Source: a virus. From it: a DNA stretch of 64,000 bases. Of this stretch, positions 25,547 to 33,549 are shown one piece after another. The notes beneath the pieces are model-generated. The model was not told where the DNA came from, did not search any database, and saw only the letters and a program-made list of their open reading frames with translations. Numbering within the stretch: position 1 is the stretch's first letter; each line of letters begins with the position of its first letter. The translations under genes and the position numbers were made by a program. The stretch is taken from positions 1 through 64,000 of IMG/VR virus record IMGVR_UViG_3300031787_000064; one strand, given 5' to 3'.

Positions 25547-25840
25547 TTATACTTCGTAGACCGTATGTGGATAGTATTCAACACAGTATACCTCGATAAC
25601 ATCTAGCTCTGTAGTTTTCTCATTATGAATAATGCTTGTATAACTATAGGTATAATGTCCTTCATAGTCATCAGGATACTTAGTTTCATAAGGAACGAAT
25701 CCAAGACATTGAGCATCTGTTCCATCTACAGCATAATATTCATCTAAGCCTTTACGTAGATCATCAAATGTACTTGCTGACATAATAGGTTTCCCATATT
25801 CATTTAATGCTATGTATGTTACTTTAACTCTTGTTCCCAT
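25547..25840 (-). CDS. Small tyrosine-rich protein
   Basis: 97 residues with a Tyr-rich C-terminal half (YEGHYTYSYTSI, then VYCVEYYPHTVYEV). Likely a small beta-fold. No family recognised. A TAATATG junction links it to the gene upstream. Confidence 0.5.
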   Translation of the reverse strand: MGTRVKVTYIALNEYGKPIMSASTFDDLRKGLDEYYAVDGTDAQCLGFVPYETKYPDDYEGHYTYSYTSIIHNEKTTELDVIEVYCVEYYPHTVYEV

Positions 25841-25841
25841 A

Positions 25842-26174
25842 TTATTTTAAATTTTCTGGTATCTCCGGTCTTATAAGAAGTTCCCACCATTCTGCACCAT
25901 CATAGTCACCTCTTTCAGCCCATGTACCATCTTCAAACCATACCGTTCCAAATATTTCTTGCAGTCCGAACCCTCTATCGTATTCGAAGTCTAGGTATTT
26001 TAAGAACTCTTTAAAATCTTCTGGGGTGTAATTACACTTAAGATCGGCTTTAGTTCTTCTCTGTACACTAGCGGGACTTAACAGACCTTCAGTCCAATAC
26101 TCATGAACGATTGTAGCACATGACACCGTCTTGTCTTTACACATGTCAAGAAACTCTTCTTTAGCGTTAATCAT
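25842..26174 (-). CDS. Conserved phage protein of unknown function
   Basis: 110 residues from the ATG at 26174 (TAATATG after the small gene upstream); the reading frame itself extends to 26222. Helical N-terminus, then GTVWFEDGTWAERGDYDGAE and a WWEL end, typical of small acidic phage proteins. No motif known to me. Confidence 0.55.
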   Translation of the reverse strand: MINAKEEFLDMCKDKTVSCATIVHEYWTEGLLSPASVQRRTKADLKCNYTPEDFKEFLKYLDFEYDRGFGLQEIFGTVWFEDGTWAERGDYDGAEWWELLIRPEIPENLK

Positions 26175-26175
26175 A

Positions 26176-26313
26176 TTACTTAGTATATAAGTTAATGAAT
26201 ACTCCCCACTTCCACCAAGCAATCTCTAGGTCTATTTGATCCTGGTAGTTATGAACTGCTATTACTGGTAGTACATAACGTTTCCACTTCTCTGTAAATT
26301 TGTAACATTGCAT
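26176..26313 (-). CDS. Small protein (45 aa), missed by length cut-off
   Basis: MQCYKFTEKWKRYVLPVIAV, then an amphipathic W-rich helix (IAWWKWGVF). Start at 26313, stop TAA immediately followed by TATG of the next gene, the same junction used by its neighbours. It fills an otherwise empty gap. The overlapping reading frame starting at 26222 belongs to the downstream gene and is not used here. Confidence 0.6.
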   Translation of the reverse strand: MQCYKFTEKWKRYVLPVIAVHNYQDQIDLEIAWWKWGVFINLYTK

Positions 26314-26335
26314 AAGGTAAATTTAAGACAATTAT

Positions 26336-26608
26336 TTATTTCTTCTTATGTTTTGGTAGATAGTGTTTCACTTTCTTTTTTAGCTTCTCTATTTGAATCT
26401 GTTTGTACCAGTTACCAAGCCAACTAGAAGGTTGGTGGTTTTCCCAATAGTGAAGTTGATCAAAGACTTCTCTATTTGCTTCATTCAAATAATCAATGTC
26501 ATCATAAGAGTGATCTCCTCTCACGGCTTCTTCCCACTCATCTAGAGTGATCTTAGGTGTTTCTTCATACTTCTTTCGAAGTTGCTTCTTAATTTTTTTG
26601 GTTGGCAT
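26336..26608 (-). CDS. Small basic protein
   Basis: 90 residues from the ATG at 26608. MPTKKIKKQLRKKYEE start and a KKKVKHYLPKHKKK end are both strongly basic, so nucleic-acid binding is plausible. The upstream gene overlaps it by 20 nt. An upstream ATG at 26644 exists but would increase the overlap. Confidence 0.55.
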   Translation of the reverse strand: MPTKKIKKQLRKKYEETPKITLDEWEEAVRGDHSYDDIDYLNEANREVFDQLHYWENHQPSSWLGNWYKQIQIEKLKKKVKHYLPKHKKK

Positions 26609-26831
26609 ATATTTGTTTAAATGTTTCGAAGTCTTCCCACCCATCTTCTACTTCAACCAATATCTTGCCATCTTCTGACTTTGCAATACCGCCTATTCCG
26701 AAACCTTCACATATGTAACCGTACACGCACCAACCTTTCTCTAAGTCTTCTGCTATATCTATGATTGAAAAATCTGGTTTTATTCCGTGGTGATCGTAGA
26801 TCTCACACCATTCTTTTGAAAACTCTGCCAT
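26589..26831 (-). CDS. Small acidic protein
   Basis: 80 residues, acidic, with an ICEGFGIGGIAKSEDGKILV segment resembling a beta-hairpin. It overlaps both neighbours. Function unknown. Confidence 0.5.
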   Translation of the reverse strand: MAEFSKEWCEIYDHHGIKPDFSIIDIAEDLEKGWCVYGYICEGFGIGGIAKSEDGKILVEVEDGWEDFETFKQIYANQKN

Positions 26832-27183
26832 ATTTACTGTTTTTTATTGGTAGTAACCAATTGTGATAAAAGAATGTTTTAGGTTTAAAGTGATCGTCTA
26901 CGCTCTTTACAAACTTGTTTACATACAACATCAGATTCATCATCTCTTTCTCTTTAACTCTCTTACCATGCTTACGATAGAAGGCATTGATCTCATCTAA
27001 TACTTTACTGATACCATGTTGTTTGATATGACCATAAGTTATATAGTAACTAGGTACGTCATAGATCTGGAATGTTTGCTTGTTTTTAAGTAAGTTTGTA
27101 GGTAGTTTAAATTTCATCTCAGCCTTGTACTTGTTCCAGAAGCAATACCAAACTGAGCCGTTACCCCATCTGCTGTATATCAT
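26803..27183 (-). CDS. Conserved phage protein of unknown function
   Basis: 126 residues, basic and aromatic. It starts MIYSRWGNGSVWYCFWNKYK and contains a lysine-rich helix (RKHGKRVKEKEM, about 69-80). It is coupled to the upstream gene by a 4-nt overlap. No family recognised. Confidence 0.55.
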   Translation of the reverse strand: MIYSRWGNGSVWYCFWNKYKAEMKFKLPTNLLKNKQTFQIYDVPSYYITYGHIKQHGISKVLDEINAFYRKHGKRVKEKEMMNLMLYVNKFVKSVDDHFKPKTFFYHNWLLPIKNSKYGRVFKRMV

Positions 27184-27617
27184 TGTCTGTTTATTTTTTT
27201 ATATCCTTTATAGTGATAAACTCCATCTTTGAATACAGCAAGGTGCATAACTGTAGACTCATTAAAGCTAGCATGTGATATTCTCAACAACTGCTTTTGA
27301 ATCTGGTAACCATCCCAACCACGCTGATCTTCAGTAACCTTACATTCGTGTATCTCACCTGTCTCTGTATCTATTAGGTCATGGTATAGGTGATTCTTAT
27401 TCTCGTTTAGTCTTTCTATTGCCTTTATAAACTTAGGATTCTCTTGCATTAAATAATGTTCAAGAGGAAGTCCTATATATGTTCTCTTATATATGTCTTC
27501 ATCTGTTCTATTCTTACGCCTTGTTTTACTATTCTTAAGACGTTGGTAAGTGTCTTCGATATCCTTACGAAGCTTAACCTTATCTTTTATGTCTTCTAAA
27601 GTAAACTGTGTTTTCAC
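27180..27617 (-). CDS. Conserved phage protein with GTG start
   Basis: 145 residues from a GTG that overlaps the upstream stop (GTGA). Helical N-terminal half with RRKNRTDEDIYKRTYIG, then DTETGEIHECKVTEDQRGWD. A C-terminal ILRISHASFNE-like strand. Possibly DNA- or RNA-binding. No family recognised. Confidence 0.6.
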   Translation of the reverse strand: MKTQFTLEDIKDKVKLRKDIEDTYQRLKNSKTRRKNRTDEDIYKRTYIGLPLEHYLMQENPKFIKAIERLNENKNHLYHDLIDTETGEIHECKVTEDQRGWDGYQIQKQLLRISHASFNESTVMHLAVFKDGVYHYKGYKKINRQ

Positions 27618-27778
27618 TTTACAGGATTATACATTTTGAATTTTGCTAACTGATTTACTTGCTTTATAAGTTCGTTAACTTTTAATTTCCACTCTTGGTA
27701 TTCCTGCCTCTTTCTTTTATCAGGCTTCTCTTCTAATAACTGTTCAATCTCATCAGTTAATTCAACTACGGCTGGCAT
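27614..27778 (-). CDS. Small helical protein (54 aa), missed by length cut-off
   Basis: MPAVVELTDEIEQLLEEKPD is followed by a long charged helix to QLAKFKMYNPVK. Heptad-like leucines suggest a coiled coil. Stop TGA overlaps the next GTG start (GTGA), and the upstream gene ends just before it. The coupling supports a real gene. Confidence 0.65.
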   Translation of the reverse strand: MPAVVELTDEIEQLLEEKPDKRKRQEYQEWKLKVNELIKQVNQLAKFKMYNPVK

Positions 27779-27780
27779 AA

Positions 27781-28008
27781 TTAAAAACGTTTTGCTATGT
27801 TAATAATTGTTTGTTCGTCTTCTTTACTTATTGACATATAGTTTCCTTTCAGTTTATTTAGAGCATCATCATACTCTTGTTCTGATATAGACTTTATGTC
27901 TAGATCTTCTTGAGGTATAAAACCATTATCTCTTAACCAATCAATTGCATAATGAACTACACCTTGCTCATTCATTTTCTCCATTGTCTCTGATACAGTT
28001 GTTCTCAT
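27781..28008 (-). CDS. Small helical protein of unknown function
   Basis: 75 residues. Helical, with HYAIDWLRDNGFIPQEDLDI, a segment recalling QTAV-type proteins without their signature. TAATATG junction from the peptide upstream. Function unknown. Confidence 0.5.
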   Translation of the reverse strand: MRTTVSETMEKMNEQGVVHYAIDWLRDNGFIPQEDLDIKSISEQEYDDALNKLKGNYMSISKEDEQTIINIAKRF

Positions 28009-28009
28009 A

Positions 28010-28081
28010 TTATTCTTTTTCAGTGTTTTTATGTATTTTATATAAAAGTATAATAATAACGACTAATAAAAAATTTTGCAT
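28010..28081 (-). CDS. Tiny membrane peptide (23 aa)
   Basis: MQNFLLVVIIILLYKIHKN and a short charged end. It begins a few bases after the metallophosphatase stop and ends in the TAATATG junction of the next gene. Single membrane helix with a positively charged cytoplasmic-type tail. Short, so confidence is limited. Confidence 0.45.
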   Translation of the reverse strand: MQNFLLVVIIILLYKIHKNTEKE

Positions 28082-28091
28082 ATCATTTATT

Positions 28092-28847
28092 TTATTTTGT
28101 ATTTCCAACTCTTAATTTACCATCTTCAATAACAAGATATTCACCTGAGGTTCCCATGGTATCAACAAAGTAGTATCTACCTCCTGCTGCTTTCTCAGAA
28201 CCTTTAAGATCAAGCTTCTTCATTTCAGTATGTCCAACTACTTGAATCACACGTCTATTAAGTATGTTCTTATTTGCTTTCATTAAAGATCTAGGTCTAA
28301 TCCAAACAGGAGTCTGGTATGTATTGTCACCGTAAGGATCCATACCATTAAAGTCAAATAGTCTTGGCTTGTATTTGAATAGTTCATTTAGTTGATCAAC
28401 CATTGTTTCTACTTGCCAACCACCAACAGTGAACACTTGATCTAGGAACTCACTACTAATACCTGCATGACTGAACACAAAGTCATCGAACTGATAAGCC
28501 ATTTGTAAATGCTTTCTATTCTCGTCTATGACTTGCGTAATTGATGGAGCAATTCTAGGTTGATATCCTGACGTGCCAGTATTACCAACTTCTGGTAAAT
28601 AGTGCAAATCGTGGTTACCAAATAATAGTATCACTTCAGTCTTGCGTTCACTAAGAGTTCCTACATTACTAAATGAAGTCTCTTTGTATTCTATAATGTC
28701 TTTGAAATTTTGGATCTGTTCTACTCCTGATATATCGAATGAATCGAAGTAGTCTCCCATGAATATAACCCTTTCTGGGCTTTCTTGATCAACTGCTATT
28801 TTCCAGTTAGATCTTCCATGCGTATCTCCAAGCACCAGGGTTTTCAT
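28092..28847 (-). CDS. Calcineurin-like metallophosphatase
   Basis: 251 residues. The metal-binding series is complete: GDTHG (7-11), GDYFDS (31-36), GNHD (77-80), FSHAG (about 124) and VVGHTE (about 207). This is the phosphoesterase fold of PP2A-like and bis-tetraphosphatase enzymes. Substrate not predictable; phage homologues include protein phosphatases and nucleotide phosphatases. A promoter-like TATATTTA lies upstream. Confidence 0.9.
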   Translation of the reverse strand: MKTLVLGDTHGRSNWKIAVDQESPERVIFMGDYFDSFDISGVEQIQNFKDIIEYKETSFSNVGTLSERKTEVILLFGNHDLHYLPEVGNTGTSGYQPRIAPSITQVIDENRKHLQMAYQFDDFVFSHAGISSEFLDQVFTVGGWQVETMVDQLNELFKYKPRLFDFNGMDPYGDNTYQTPVWIRPRSLMKANKNILNRRVIQVVGHTEMKKLDLKGSEKAAGGRYYFVDTMGTSGEYLVIEDGKLRVGNTK

Positions 28848-28892
28848 AACCTATTTTGTTAAATATACAATATTAATTGATCGTGATAAAAT

Positions 28893-29234
28893 TTATTTCC
28901 AAAGTATCTGAATAAGGATAATAACTAAACTTAAGAGTAAGCACACTCCAGTCTTTGCTGATATACCTTCTCTAAATAATACCCAACCCATAATTCCAAA
29001 GACAACGATGCCTACAGCGAATCCTAGAATACGGCTTGGATAGATCTCTCCATCGAATGCCAATATAAAATTCTGTACACTCTTCATGAAAGACCAGCTG
29101 ATTGGTAGACCTAGGAACATAAGTCCCCAGCCCCACTTCTCAGTCCAACCCCACTTGATGCCTGCTTGTAATTGAATAAATGATAAGACCTGGCCAATGA
29201 CGCCATATAAGACTCCCAAAACAAAATGTTGCAT
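28893..29234 (-). CDS. Four-helix integral membrane protein (EamA/SMR-like)
   Basis: 113 residues with hydrophobic helices at about 3-22, 35-50, 68-88 and 92-111. The closing part (VLFREGISAKTGVCLLLSLVI) resembles the last helices of small multidrug-resistance/EamA proteins. No Glu14-type residue of classical SMR transporters is evident. Probably a membrane protein of unknown transport role. Confidence 0.6.
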   Translation of the reverse strand: MQHFVLGVLYGVIGQVLSFIQLQAGIKWGWTEKWGWGLMFLGLPISWSFMKSVQNFILAFDGEIYPSRILGFAVGIVVFGIMGWVLFREGISAKTGVCLLLSLVIILIQILWK

Positions 29235-29257
29235 AACCTAATTTTAGTTGCGTGTTA

Positions 29258-29530
29258 TTACTCTTCTGGATTCAGTGTTAATCCTGAACTCATATTGCCA
29301 CCCTCCTCTTCAAGAGGTTCGTGGATCAATTCGTAGATCTCTTGCTTGATCTCTTTGATAGCTTCAACATACTGCTTCAACTTTTCTTTCTTGTCTGGAG
29401 ACAGGCTAGCAATTCTTTCTTTCATGCTCATCTCACCTTTAACAGGTACAGTCTCCTCAGTCTGAGGCATTTCGTCTTCCATCAAAGATAGGATCGTGTT
29501 ACGATACTTAACTGGATCTACGTAATTCAT
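29258..29530 (-). CDS. Small helical acidic protein
   Basis: 90 residues. A long helix (MSMKERIASLSPDKKEKLKQ) lies between acidic ends. An ATATTTATT motif lies upstream, so it may begin its own transcript. Function unknown. Confidence 0.5.
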   Translation of the reverse strand: MNYVDPVKYRNTILSLMEDEMPQTEETVPVKGEMSMKERIASLSPDKKEKLKQYVEAIKEIKQEIYELIHEPLEEEGGNMSSGLTLNPEE

Positions 29531-29541
29531 ATAAGTTCTTT

Positions 29542-29748
29542 CTAATAAATATTGGACAATTCAACAAGCTGTTTAGCAACCTCAGGATCCTTGATCACAT
29601 GGACCTCAAAGTCATTCTTAGATCCAGCTGCTACGATCCCGGTATACTTGGATGCAGTTGAATGATCTACACAAGTTGTACTATAACCCATCTTAACACG
29701 AAGTGGGTGGATCTGCTTCTGACATACTTTACAAAATTTCAATTCCAT
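29542..29748 (-). CDS. Small zinc-finger protein, DksA/TraR-like spacing
   Basis: 68 residues. KFCKVCQKQIHPLRVKMGYS (about 4-23) followed by TTCVDH gives CxxC-x17-CxxH, similar to DksA/TraR fingers (C-x2-C-x17-C-x2-C) with the last Cys replaced by His. The remainder is a short alpha/beta tail. It could act on RNA polymerase like TraR, or simply be a structural zinc protein. Confidence 0.6.
   Translation of the reverse strand: MELKFCKVCQKQIHPLRVKMGYSTTCVDHSTASKYTGIVAAGSKNDFEVHVIKDPEVAKQLVELSNIY
29544..29552 (-). promoter_or_regulatory. ATATTTATT motif before the 29258-29530 gene
   Basis: On the minus strand AATATTTATTAGAAAG overlaps the stop of the zinc-finger gene and ends 13 nt before the next ATG. 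The spacing suits a short-leader promoter or a translation element. Confidence 0.4.
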
Positions 29749-29753
29749 GTTTG

Positions 29754-30176
29754 TTATTTTTTAAATGTTTCGTTATAATATAGTTTACCGTTACTGCACT
29801 CTGATATGTCCTTTGATTTGTCTGGATCAGACTGTCCATCTTTATAACCATCGTTATAGGTTTGGATTAGTTGATTCTCCTCCATTTGTTTGGCTTGTTC
29901 AAGTATATCAGTAGATACATAACCAATCTTTGTTGTCATTTTAGCAAACCATTCTAATGCTGTTTGTTTTTCCATTTTACTACCAAATTTTTTAATAAAG
30001 TTTTCGTCTGTCTTTAGTTTCTTATTGAACTCATTTTGAGTATATGTGTCATAGTAGTACTGCACATGATCTTCTGTTTGTTTAAGCCATGTATGAATAA
30101 AGTCCCAGTCCCACTGAGTATCTCTTGTGAATTGAATGTAGTCTAGGTACTCTTTTGTGAATCTTGGTTTTGCCAT
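29754..30176 (-). CDS. QTAV-family protein 3, longer version
   Basis: 140 residues. Residues about 70-110 (KQTALEWFAKM, then QAKQMEENQLIQTYNDGY) match the family motif of 24671 and 25167. An extra N-terminal domain rich in Asp/Trp/Thr (FTRDTQWDWDFIHTWL) is attached. Function unknown. Confidence 0.6.
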   Translation of the reverse strand: MAKPRFTKEYLDYIQFTRDTQWDWDFIHTWLKQTEDHVQYYYDTYTQNEFNKKLKTDENFIKKFGSKMEKQTALEWFAKMTTKIGYVSTDILEQAKQMEENQLIQTYNDGYKDGQSDPDKSKDISECSNGKLYYNETFKK

Positions 30177-30180
30177 AAGT

Positions 30181-30495
30181 TTAAGATAGTTCTAAAAGAT
30201 CAACAATAGGGCAAGATACAAAACCAGTACTAACCTCTCTTTTCACAGGTCCTACGATATTGTTATCCATCAAGAATCCAAGAACTCCTTCGTTCTCTGA
30301 ATAGTTCTTGATAATAACTTCTCTATTAGTGAGATCAACATCTGGAATGTTTACCGTTGCAGTTAACACAGGTTCACCTGTCTCTGCATCAGATAATTCA
30401 ATTGCTGTTCTACCATTAGAGTATTTCAAAAACTCTATTTGTACGTCATAAGCTCCGTACTCACCTACAAACTTGTAAACTCTACTTTTTGTCAT
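30181..30495 (-). CDS. Conserved phage protein of unknown function
   Basis: 104 residues, beta-rich (VYKFVGEYGAYDVQIEFLKY). Probably a small barrel or OB-like fold. Separate start with a TAGTTATG leader. No family recognised. Confidence 0.5.
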   Translation of the reverse strand: MTKSRVYKFVGEYGAYDVQIEFLKYSNGRTAIELSDAETGEPVLTATVNIPDVDLTNREVIIKNYSENEGVLGFLMDNNIVGPVKREVSTGFVSCPIVDLLELS

Positions 30496-30514
30496 AACTA
30501 TTTAATTTAATTTT

Positions 30515-30976
30515 TTACCAACTTGATTGATAGTAATAATCTGCCTCTTCGTCCCAATCTTGAAGGATACTCTCTAATGCTTGAATAGTATTATCGATTT
30601 GACGAAAATAGTATTCATCGTACTCTTCACTACCAAAGAAACATCCATTAGAAACAGGAAGGAAACAAGGCGCGTCGATCGGCTCTTCTTTTACCTGATA
30701 ACATAAGTCTAGTAACTCTGTAAGATTTTCTTTAGTTACATAATATTGACTACAATTATCTTTACCATCTTGAACGTTGTCAACAAACCAACCATGAATT
30801 TGATTGGCCTTTCTCCAATACGCAGCTTGCTCTTCAATGTAGGTAATTTTGTTTAGGTCAATACTAGTACAAGGTTGACCTCCTCTAGTTATTACTACAT
30901 CGTACTGTTTTTCAGCAGGCGTATAATCCCATTTTCTTACATACGTTCTCTTACTCAAATACATGTCTAATCCCAT
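30515..30976 (-). CDS. Conserved phage protein (MGLDMYL family)
   Basis: 153 residues. It starts MGLDMYLSKRTYV and has YWRKANQIHGWFVDNVQDGKD and NGCFFGSEEYDEYY segments. I recognise this set as a family widely found in phages and some bacteria, but without known function. Cys at about 36, 74, 92 and 103 are scattered. Standard AATAAAAGTTATG leader. Confidence 0.65.
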   Translation of the reverse strand: MGLDMYLSKRTYVRKWDYTPAEKQYDVVITRGGQPCTSIDLNKITYIEEQAAYWRKANQIHGWFVDNVQDGKDNCSQYYVTKENLTELLDLCYQVKEEPIDAPCFLPVSNGCFFGSEEYDEYYFRQIDNTIQALESILQDWDEEADYYYQSSW

Positions 30977-30981
30977 AACTT

Positions 30982-31221
30982 TTATTTTTTAGTGTTTAAC
31001 ATATTCTCTTTTGCCATATTCATTAACCTAGTTTCACGTGTACCATACATCCAATGAAACAATAGATCGTTAACTAACTCAGCATAAAACTTTGGATCGT
31101 TCTTAATGTCTTCAAGAGTAGGCTCGAATGCATCTTCTACTTGTTGACTACGATCAACGTAATTAAAGTCTAGATAAGGATTGTACCTTTTGTTTGGTGC
31201 AAATACAGAAGTTGTTGTCAT
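30982..31221 (-). CDS. Small protein of unknown function
   Basis: 79 residues. The N-terminus is Pro/Asn/Tyr-rich (FAPNKRYNPYLDFNYVDRS), the rest helical and charged. Leader AATAAAAGTTATG. Confidence 0.5.
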   Translation of the reverse strand: MTTTSVFAPNKRYNPYLDFNYVDRSQQVEDAFEPTLEDIKNDPKFYAELVNDLLFHWMYGTRETRLMNMAKENMLNTKK

Positions 31222-31226
31222 AACTT

Positions 31227-31667
31227 TTATTCTTTTACTAGTTTGATAATCTTGTTCCCTACATATTTAGGCGTATTCATTTCATTGAACTTGGTCTTGG
31301 CATATACCATGATACCGGCGTCTTCTTTGATCTTTGACCAATCGACCCCTCTTTCCTTTAGATAAATGTCTAGTGCACGAAACGCTGAATCGATATCGTT
31401 GTGTGCCTCTTCAAACATAAAGACCTGAGAATAGTCATACTCCTCTATTAGCTTAGCTCCATTTTCAACACATAAATTTCCAAAGCAATCAGTATAGACA
31501 CTACAACCATCTTCTATATTGACTAATGCTAGAGTCAATTCTGAAGGATCAAATGAAGTATTACTAAAATTGTCTTTTAGTTCATCGAACTTAACTAGTG
31601 CTCTACCAACACTTGTAAAATAATCTTGTGTGAAATAATCTGGGGTGTTGAAATAAACTAGATACAT
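31227..31667 (-). CDS. Conserved phage protein of unknown function
   Basis: 146 residues, mixed alpha/beta (VYFNTPDYFTQDYFTSVGRA start). The central LVNIEDGCSVYTDCFGNLCV has three Cys but not a clean metal motif. The gene begins right after the odd tRNA. Confidence 0.5.
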   Translation of the reverse strand: MYLVYFNTPDYFTQDYFTSVGRALVKFDELKDNFSNTSFDPSELTLALVNIEDGCSVYTDCFGNLCVENGAKLIEEYDYSQVFMFEEAHNDIDSAFRALDIYLKERGVDWSKIKEDAGIMVYAKTKFNEMNTPKYVGNKIIKLVKE

Positions 31668-31688
31668 AACTTTTATTTTTTTGTTTAG

Positions 31689-31760
31689 AAGTCAGAGCAG
31701 GATTCGAACCTACATCTCTCACCTACTATAGTGAGGCGTTACCATTTACGCTACCTGACT
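31689..31760 (-). tRNA. tRNA-like gene with abnormal anticodon loop
   Basis: Acceptor AGTCAGG/TCTGACT, D arm GCGT-AAATGGTA-ACGC and T arm GTAGG-TTCGAAT-CCTGC are all sound. The anticodon arm is one base short of the usual length. Either TCACT/GGTGA closes a six-base loop ATAGTA, or CTCAC/GTGAG closes an eight-base loop TATAGTAG with residue 26 missing. With T33 as the invariant U, the anticodon reads AGT (Thr), but identity is not certain. No CCA is encoded. It could be a pseudo-tRNA, a suppressor type or contain a sequencing slip. Confidence 0.65.
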
Positions 31761-31776
31761 TAAGATAACCAAAATA

Positions 31777-32709
31777 TTAGCTCAACTTAGGAAGCCTAAT
31801 ACTAGTAGATCTTTTGCTAGCAAGCTCTTTCTCTTTAGCAATGCTTTCTAAGATCTCATCGAATCTTTTTACAGCATAATCGCTTTTCTCTTGAGCATCT
31901 TTATTTTGCCAAGAAACAACTTTATCAATAAAGTCCTCGAACTGTTTGGTAGTCACTTGGCAGGTTGTAGTTATGCCAGTATGATTGTCTATAGTAAGAT
32001 CATATTTGTAACCAACTTTCTTGTTAACCGTGAACTCACGAACAAACACGTAGTCATATTTAGATCGACCAGTTTGAAGCTTGATCTCACCAGGATTATC
32101 TTGAAGCTCACGCTCATTAGAGGAATAATCTTCTGAACGAACCCATTCAATTGACTTATAACTCTTGAGCTTAAGTGAAAAACCAGGCTTCATGAAAGAA
32201 GTCTTTTGATCGTTTTCAATATCTGACTCAAGTTCACGGATACTACGATGAAGTGCATCGATAGGTGATTGTAATTGTCTTAACGCAATACTAATCTCTT
32301 TACAACGCTTTGACCAATTATTCAAGAATAGATCTTTGATAGTCTCATGATTCTCACATATACGACCAATCGTGATGCCATACTCGATATCACTAGGATC
32401 AGAATGTGTGTTACCACTAGACCAATTGAATTGAAATTCAGGAGCCTCTTTCTCACGCCACGTGTTTCTAATACTGAATTCTAGGCGATTTGCCCAACGA
32501 TCTTTTTGAGTATGCATAGTAAGACTCTCACTACTAATGTCCGCCTTCAAAATGCTAAGACGAATGTTTTGATTGAACCACTCTAAGATCTCATCGTTAA
32601 GACTCTGTAAATTCACATTGAATACATTCGTAGTGTATTCACTAACCTCGTTTTGTTTAACGAGCAATTGCGCTTGAAGCGCTTCCAACATAACTTGTTT
32701 GTTGTTCAT
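31777..32709 (-). CDS. Large early protein of unknown function, first gene after iteron module 2
   Basis: 310 residues from the ATG at 32709. That start is preferred over 32748 because it carries the usual AATAATAGTTATG leader. Mostly helical with two coiled-coil-like regions, at about 10-40 and 150-190. A central beta region has Trp/Ser clusters (FNWSSGNTHSDPS). A C-terminal TSIRLPKLS tail. No family recognised. Its length and place directly behind the promoter suggest a main early protein. Confidence 0.6.
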   Translation of the reverse strand: MNNKQVMLEALQAQLLVKQNEVSEYTTNVFNVNLQSLNDEILEWFNQNIRLSILKADISSESLTMHTQKDRWANRLEFSIRNTWREKEAPEFQFNWSSGNTHSDPSDIEYGITIGRICENHETIKDLFLNNWSKRCKEISIALRQLQSPIDALHRSIRELESDIENDQKTSFMKPGFSLKLKSYKSIEWVRSEDYSSNERELQDNPGEIKLQTGRSKYDYVFVREFTVNKKVGYKYDLTIDNHTGITTTCQVTTKQFEDFIDKVVSWQNKDAQEKSDYAVKRFDEILESIAKEKELASKRSTSIRLPKLS

Positions 32710-32780
32710 AACTATTATTGTTTTTTGGTTATCAATATACTGTGCCATTTGGACTAGCCTAAAATGGGCTTAGAATCTAT

Positions 32781-32936
32781 GTAAATATACAACAATCCAG
32801 TGAGATAAAAAAATATCTAGTGAACTATTTTAAAAATTGTCGATTGATTATCAATCAGTTGTGCAAGTTGTTGAAAGTGAATAAGTTATAAGTGGTTGAT
32901 TACCAATAGGTTAACCCTAACTTATTGATTATCAAT
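32781..32936 (-). promoter_or_regulatory. Iteron-promoter module 2
   Basis: TATATTTAC on the minus strand at 32781-32789. The -33-like part reads TTTTATC, weaker than in modules 1 and 3. Iterons start at 32844, 32871 and 32896 on the plus strand (periods 27 and 25, as in module 1). A fourth short copy (TTGATTATCAAT, 32925-32936) overlaps the end of the upstream gene. First iteron 63 nt from GTAAATATA. Confidence 0.75.
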
Positions 32937-33248
32937 CCCATACTTCTGGATAAGCTTGTCTATTATCTCTTTATCCATCTTATTGAACGTCTTTTGATCT
33001 TGTATTTTTCTGACGTAGTCAATATGTTTATTGATAGTGATTAATCTTAAAGCATATTGTTCGTGGTGGTGTGTATTTGTAGAACAGAACTTATACTCTT
33101 TAGTCAGTGTTTCTTTAAGTAACTTAACTCTGTTAATGTAAGGATCTGGTTCTGTCTTCTTAGGTCTATTCTCGAATAGCTCTTTAGCTTCCATAGCTTT
33201 GACAAGTTTATCACCCATCTTCGATATGGAGAAGCTATTGAATTTCAT
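32922..33248 (-). CDS. Small basic helical protein
   Basis: 108 residues. Positively charged helices throughout. Its last codons (GIDNQ-stop) are written by the extra iteron copy of module 2. Its stop-proximal DNA is therefore dual-purpose. Function unknown. Coupled to the upstream membrane gene (TAATG-like overlap). Confidence 0.5.
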   Translation of the reverse strand: MKFNSFSISKMGDKLVKAMEAKELFENRPKKTEPDPYINRVKLLKETLTKEYKFCSTNTHHHEQYALRLITINKHIDYVRKIQDQKTFNKMDKEIIDKLIQKYGIDNQ

Positions 33249-33541
33249 CAGTCCTTAGATCCCTTAACTATATATTTGAGAATAGTTTTCTGTAGCTCAG
33301 ATAAGGCTTGTGTATTCTCTCTAATCAGTTCAGAGAGTCTGTCTCTCTCTTCTACAAGTAGTGCCATCATCTCTTCTTGTAGCTTATCTACTTTAGCTTC
33401 TAGCTCGTCGTTCTTTTTAACCAGTCTTTGATGCTGCATCCACGCAAAATATCCAAGGATAAATGCAACTAGACCTAGTACTCCGTATTGTAACAAATAA
33501 TCTTTTGTGCTGTGAGTCGTGACGATTTGAAGTAAATACAT
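33248..33541 (-). CDS. Membrane-anchored coiled-coil protein
   Basis: 97 residues. One membrane helix (about 16-35, LLQYGVLGLVAFILGYFAW), then a long heptad-repeat helix to about 90. The same plan occurs at 62235. Such proteins can be spanin-like, holin accessory or host-factor binders; no lipobox is present. Function open. Confidence 0.55.
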   Translation of the reverse strand: MYLLQIVTTHSTKDYLLQYGVLGLVAFILGYFAWMQHQRLVKKNDELEAKVDKLQEEMMALLVEERDRLSELIRENTQALSELQKTILKYIVKGSKD

Positions 33542-33549
33542 TGTTAATG

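Noticed and set aside
26175-26222. N-terminal extension of the 25842-26174 gene up to the ATG at 26222
   Set aside because: It would overlap the 45-residue gene; the ATG at 26174 has the regular TAATATG junction.
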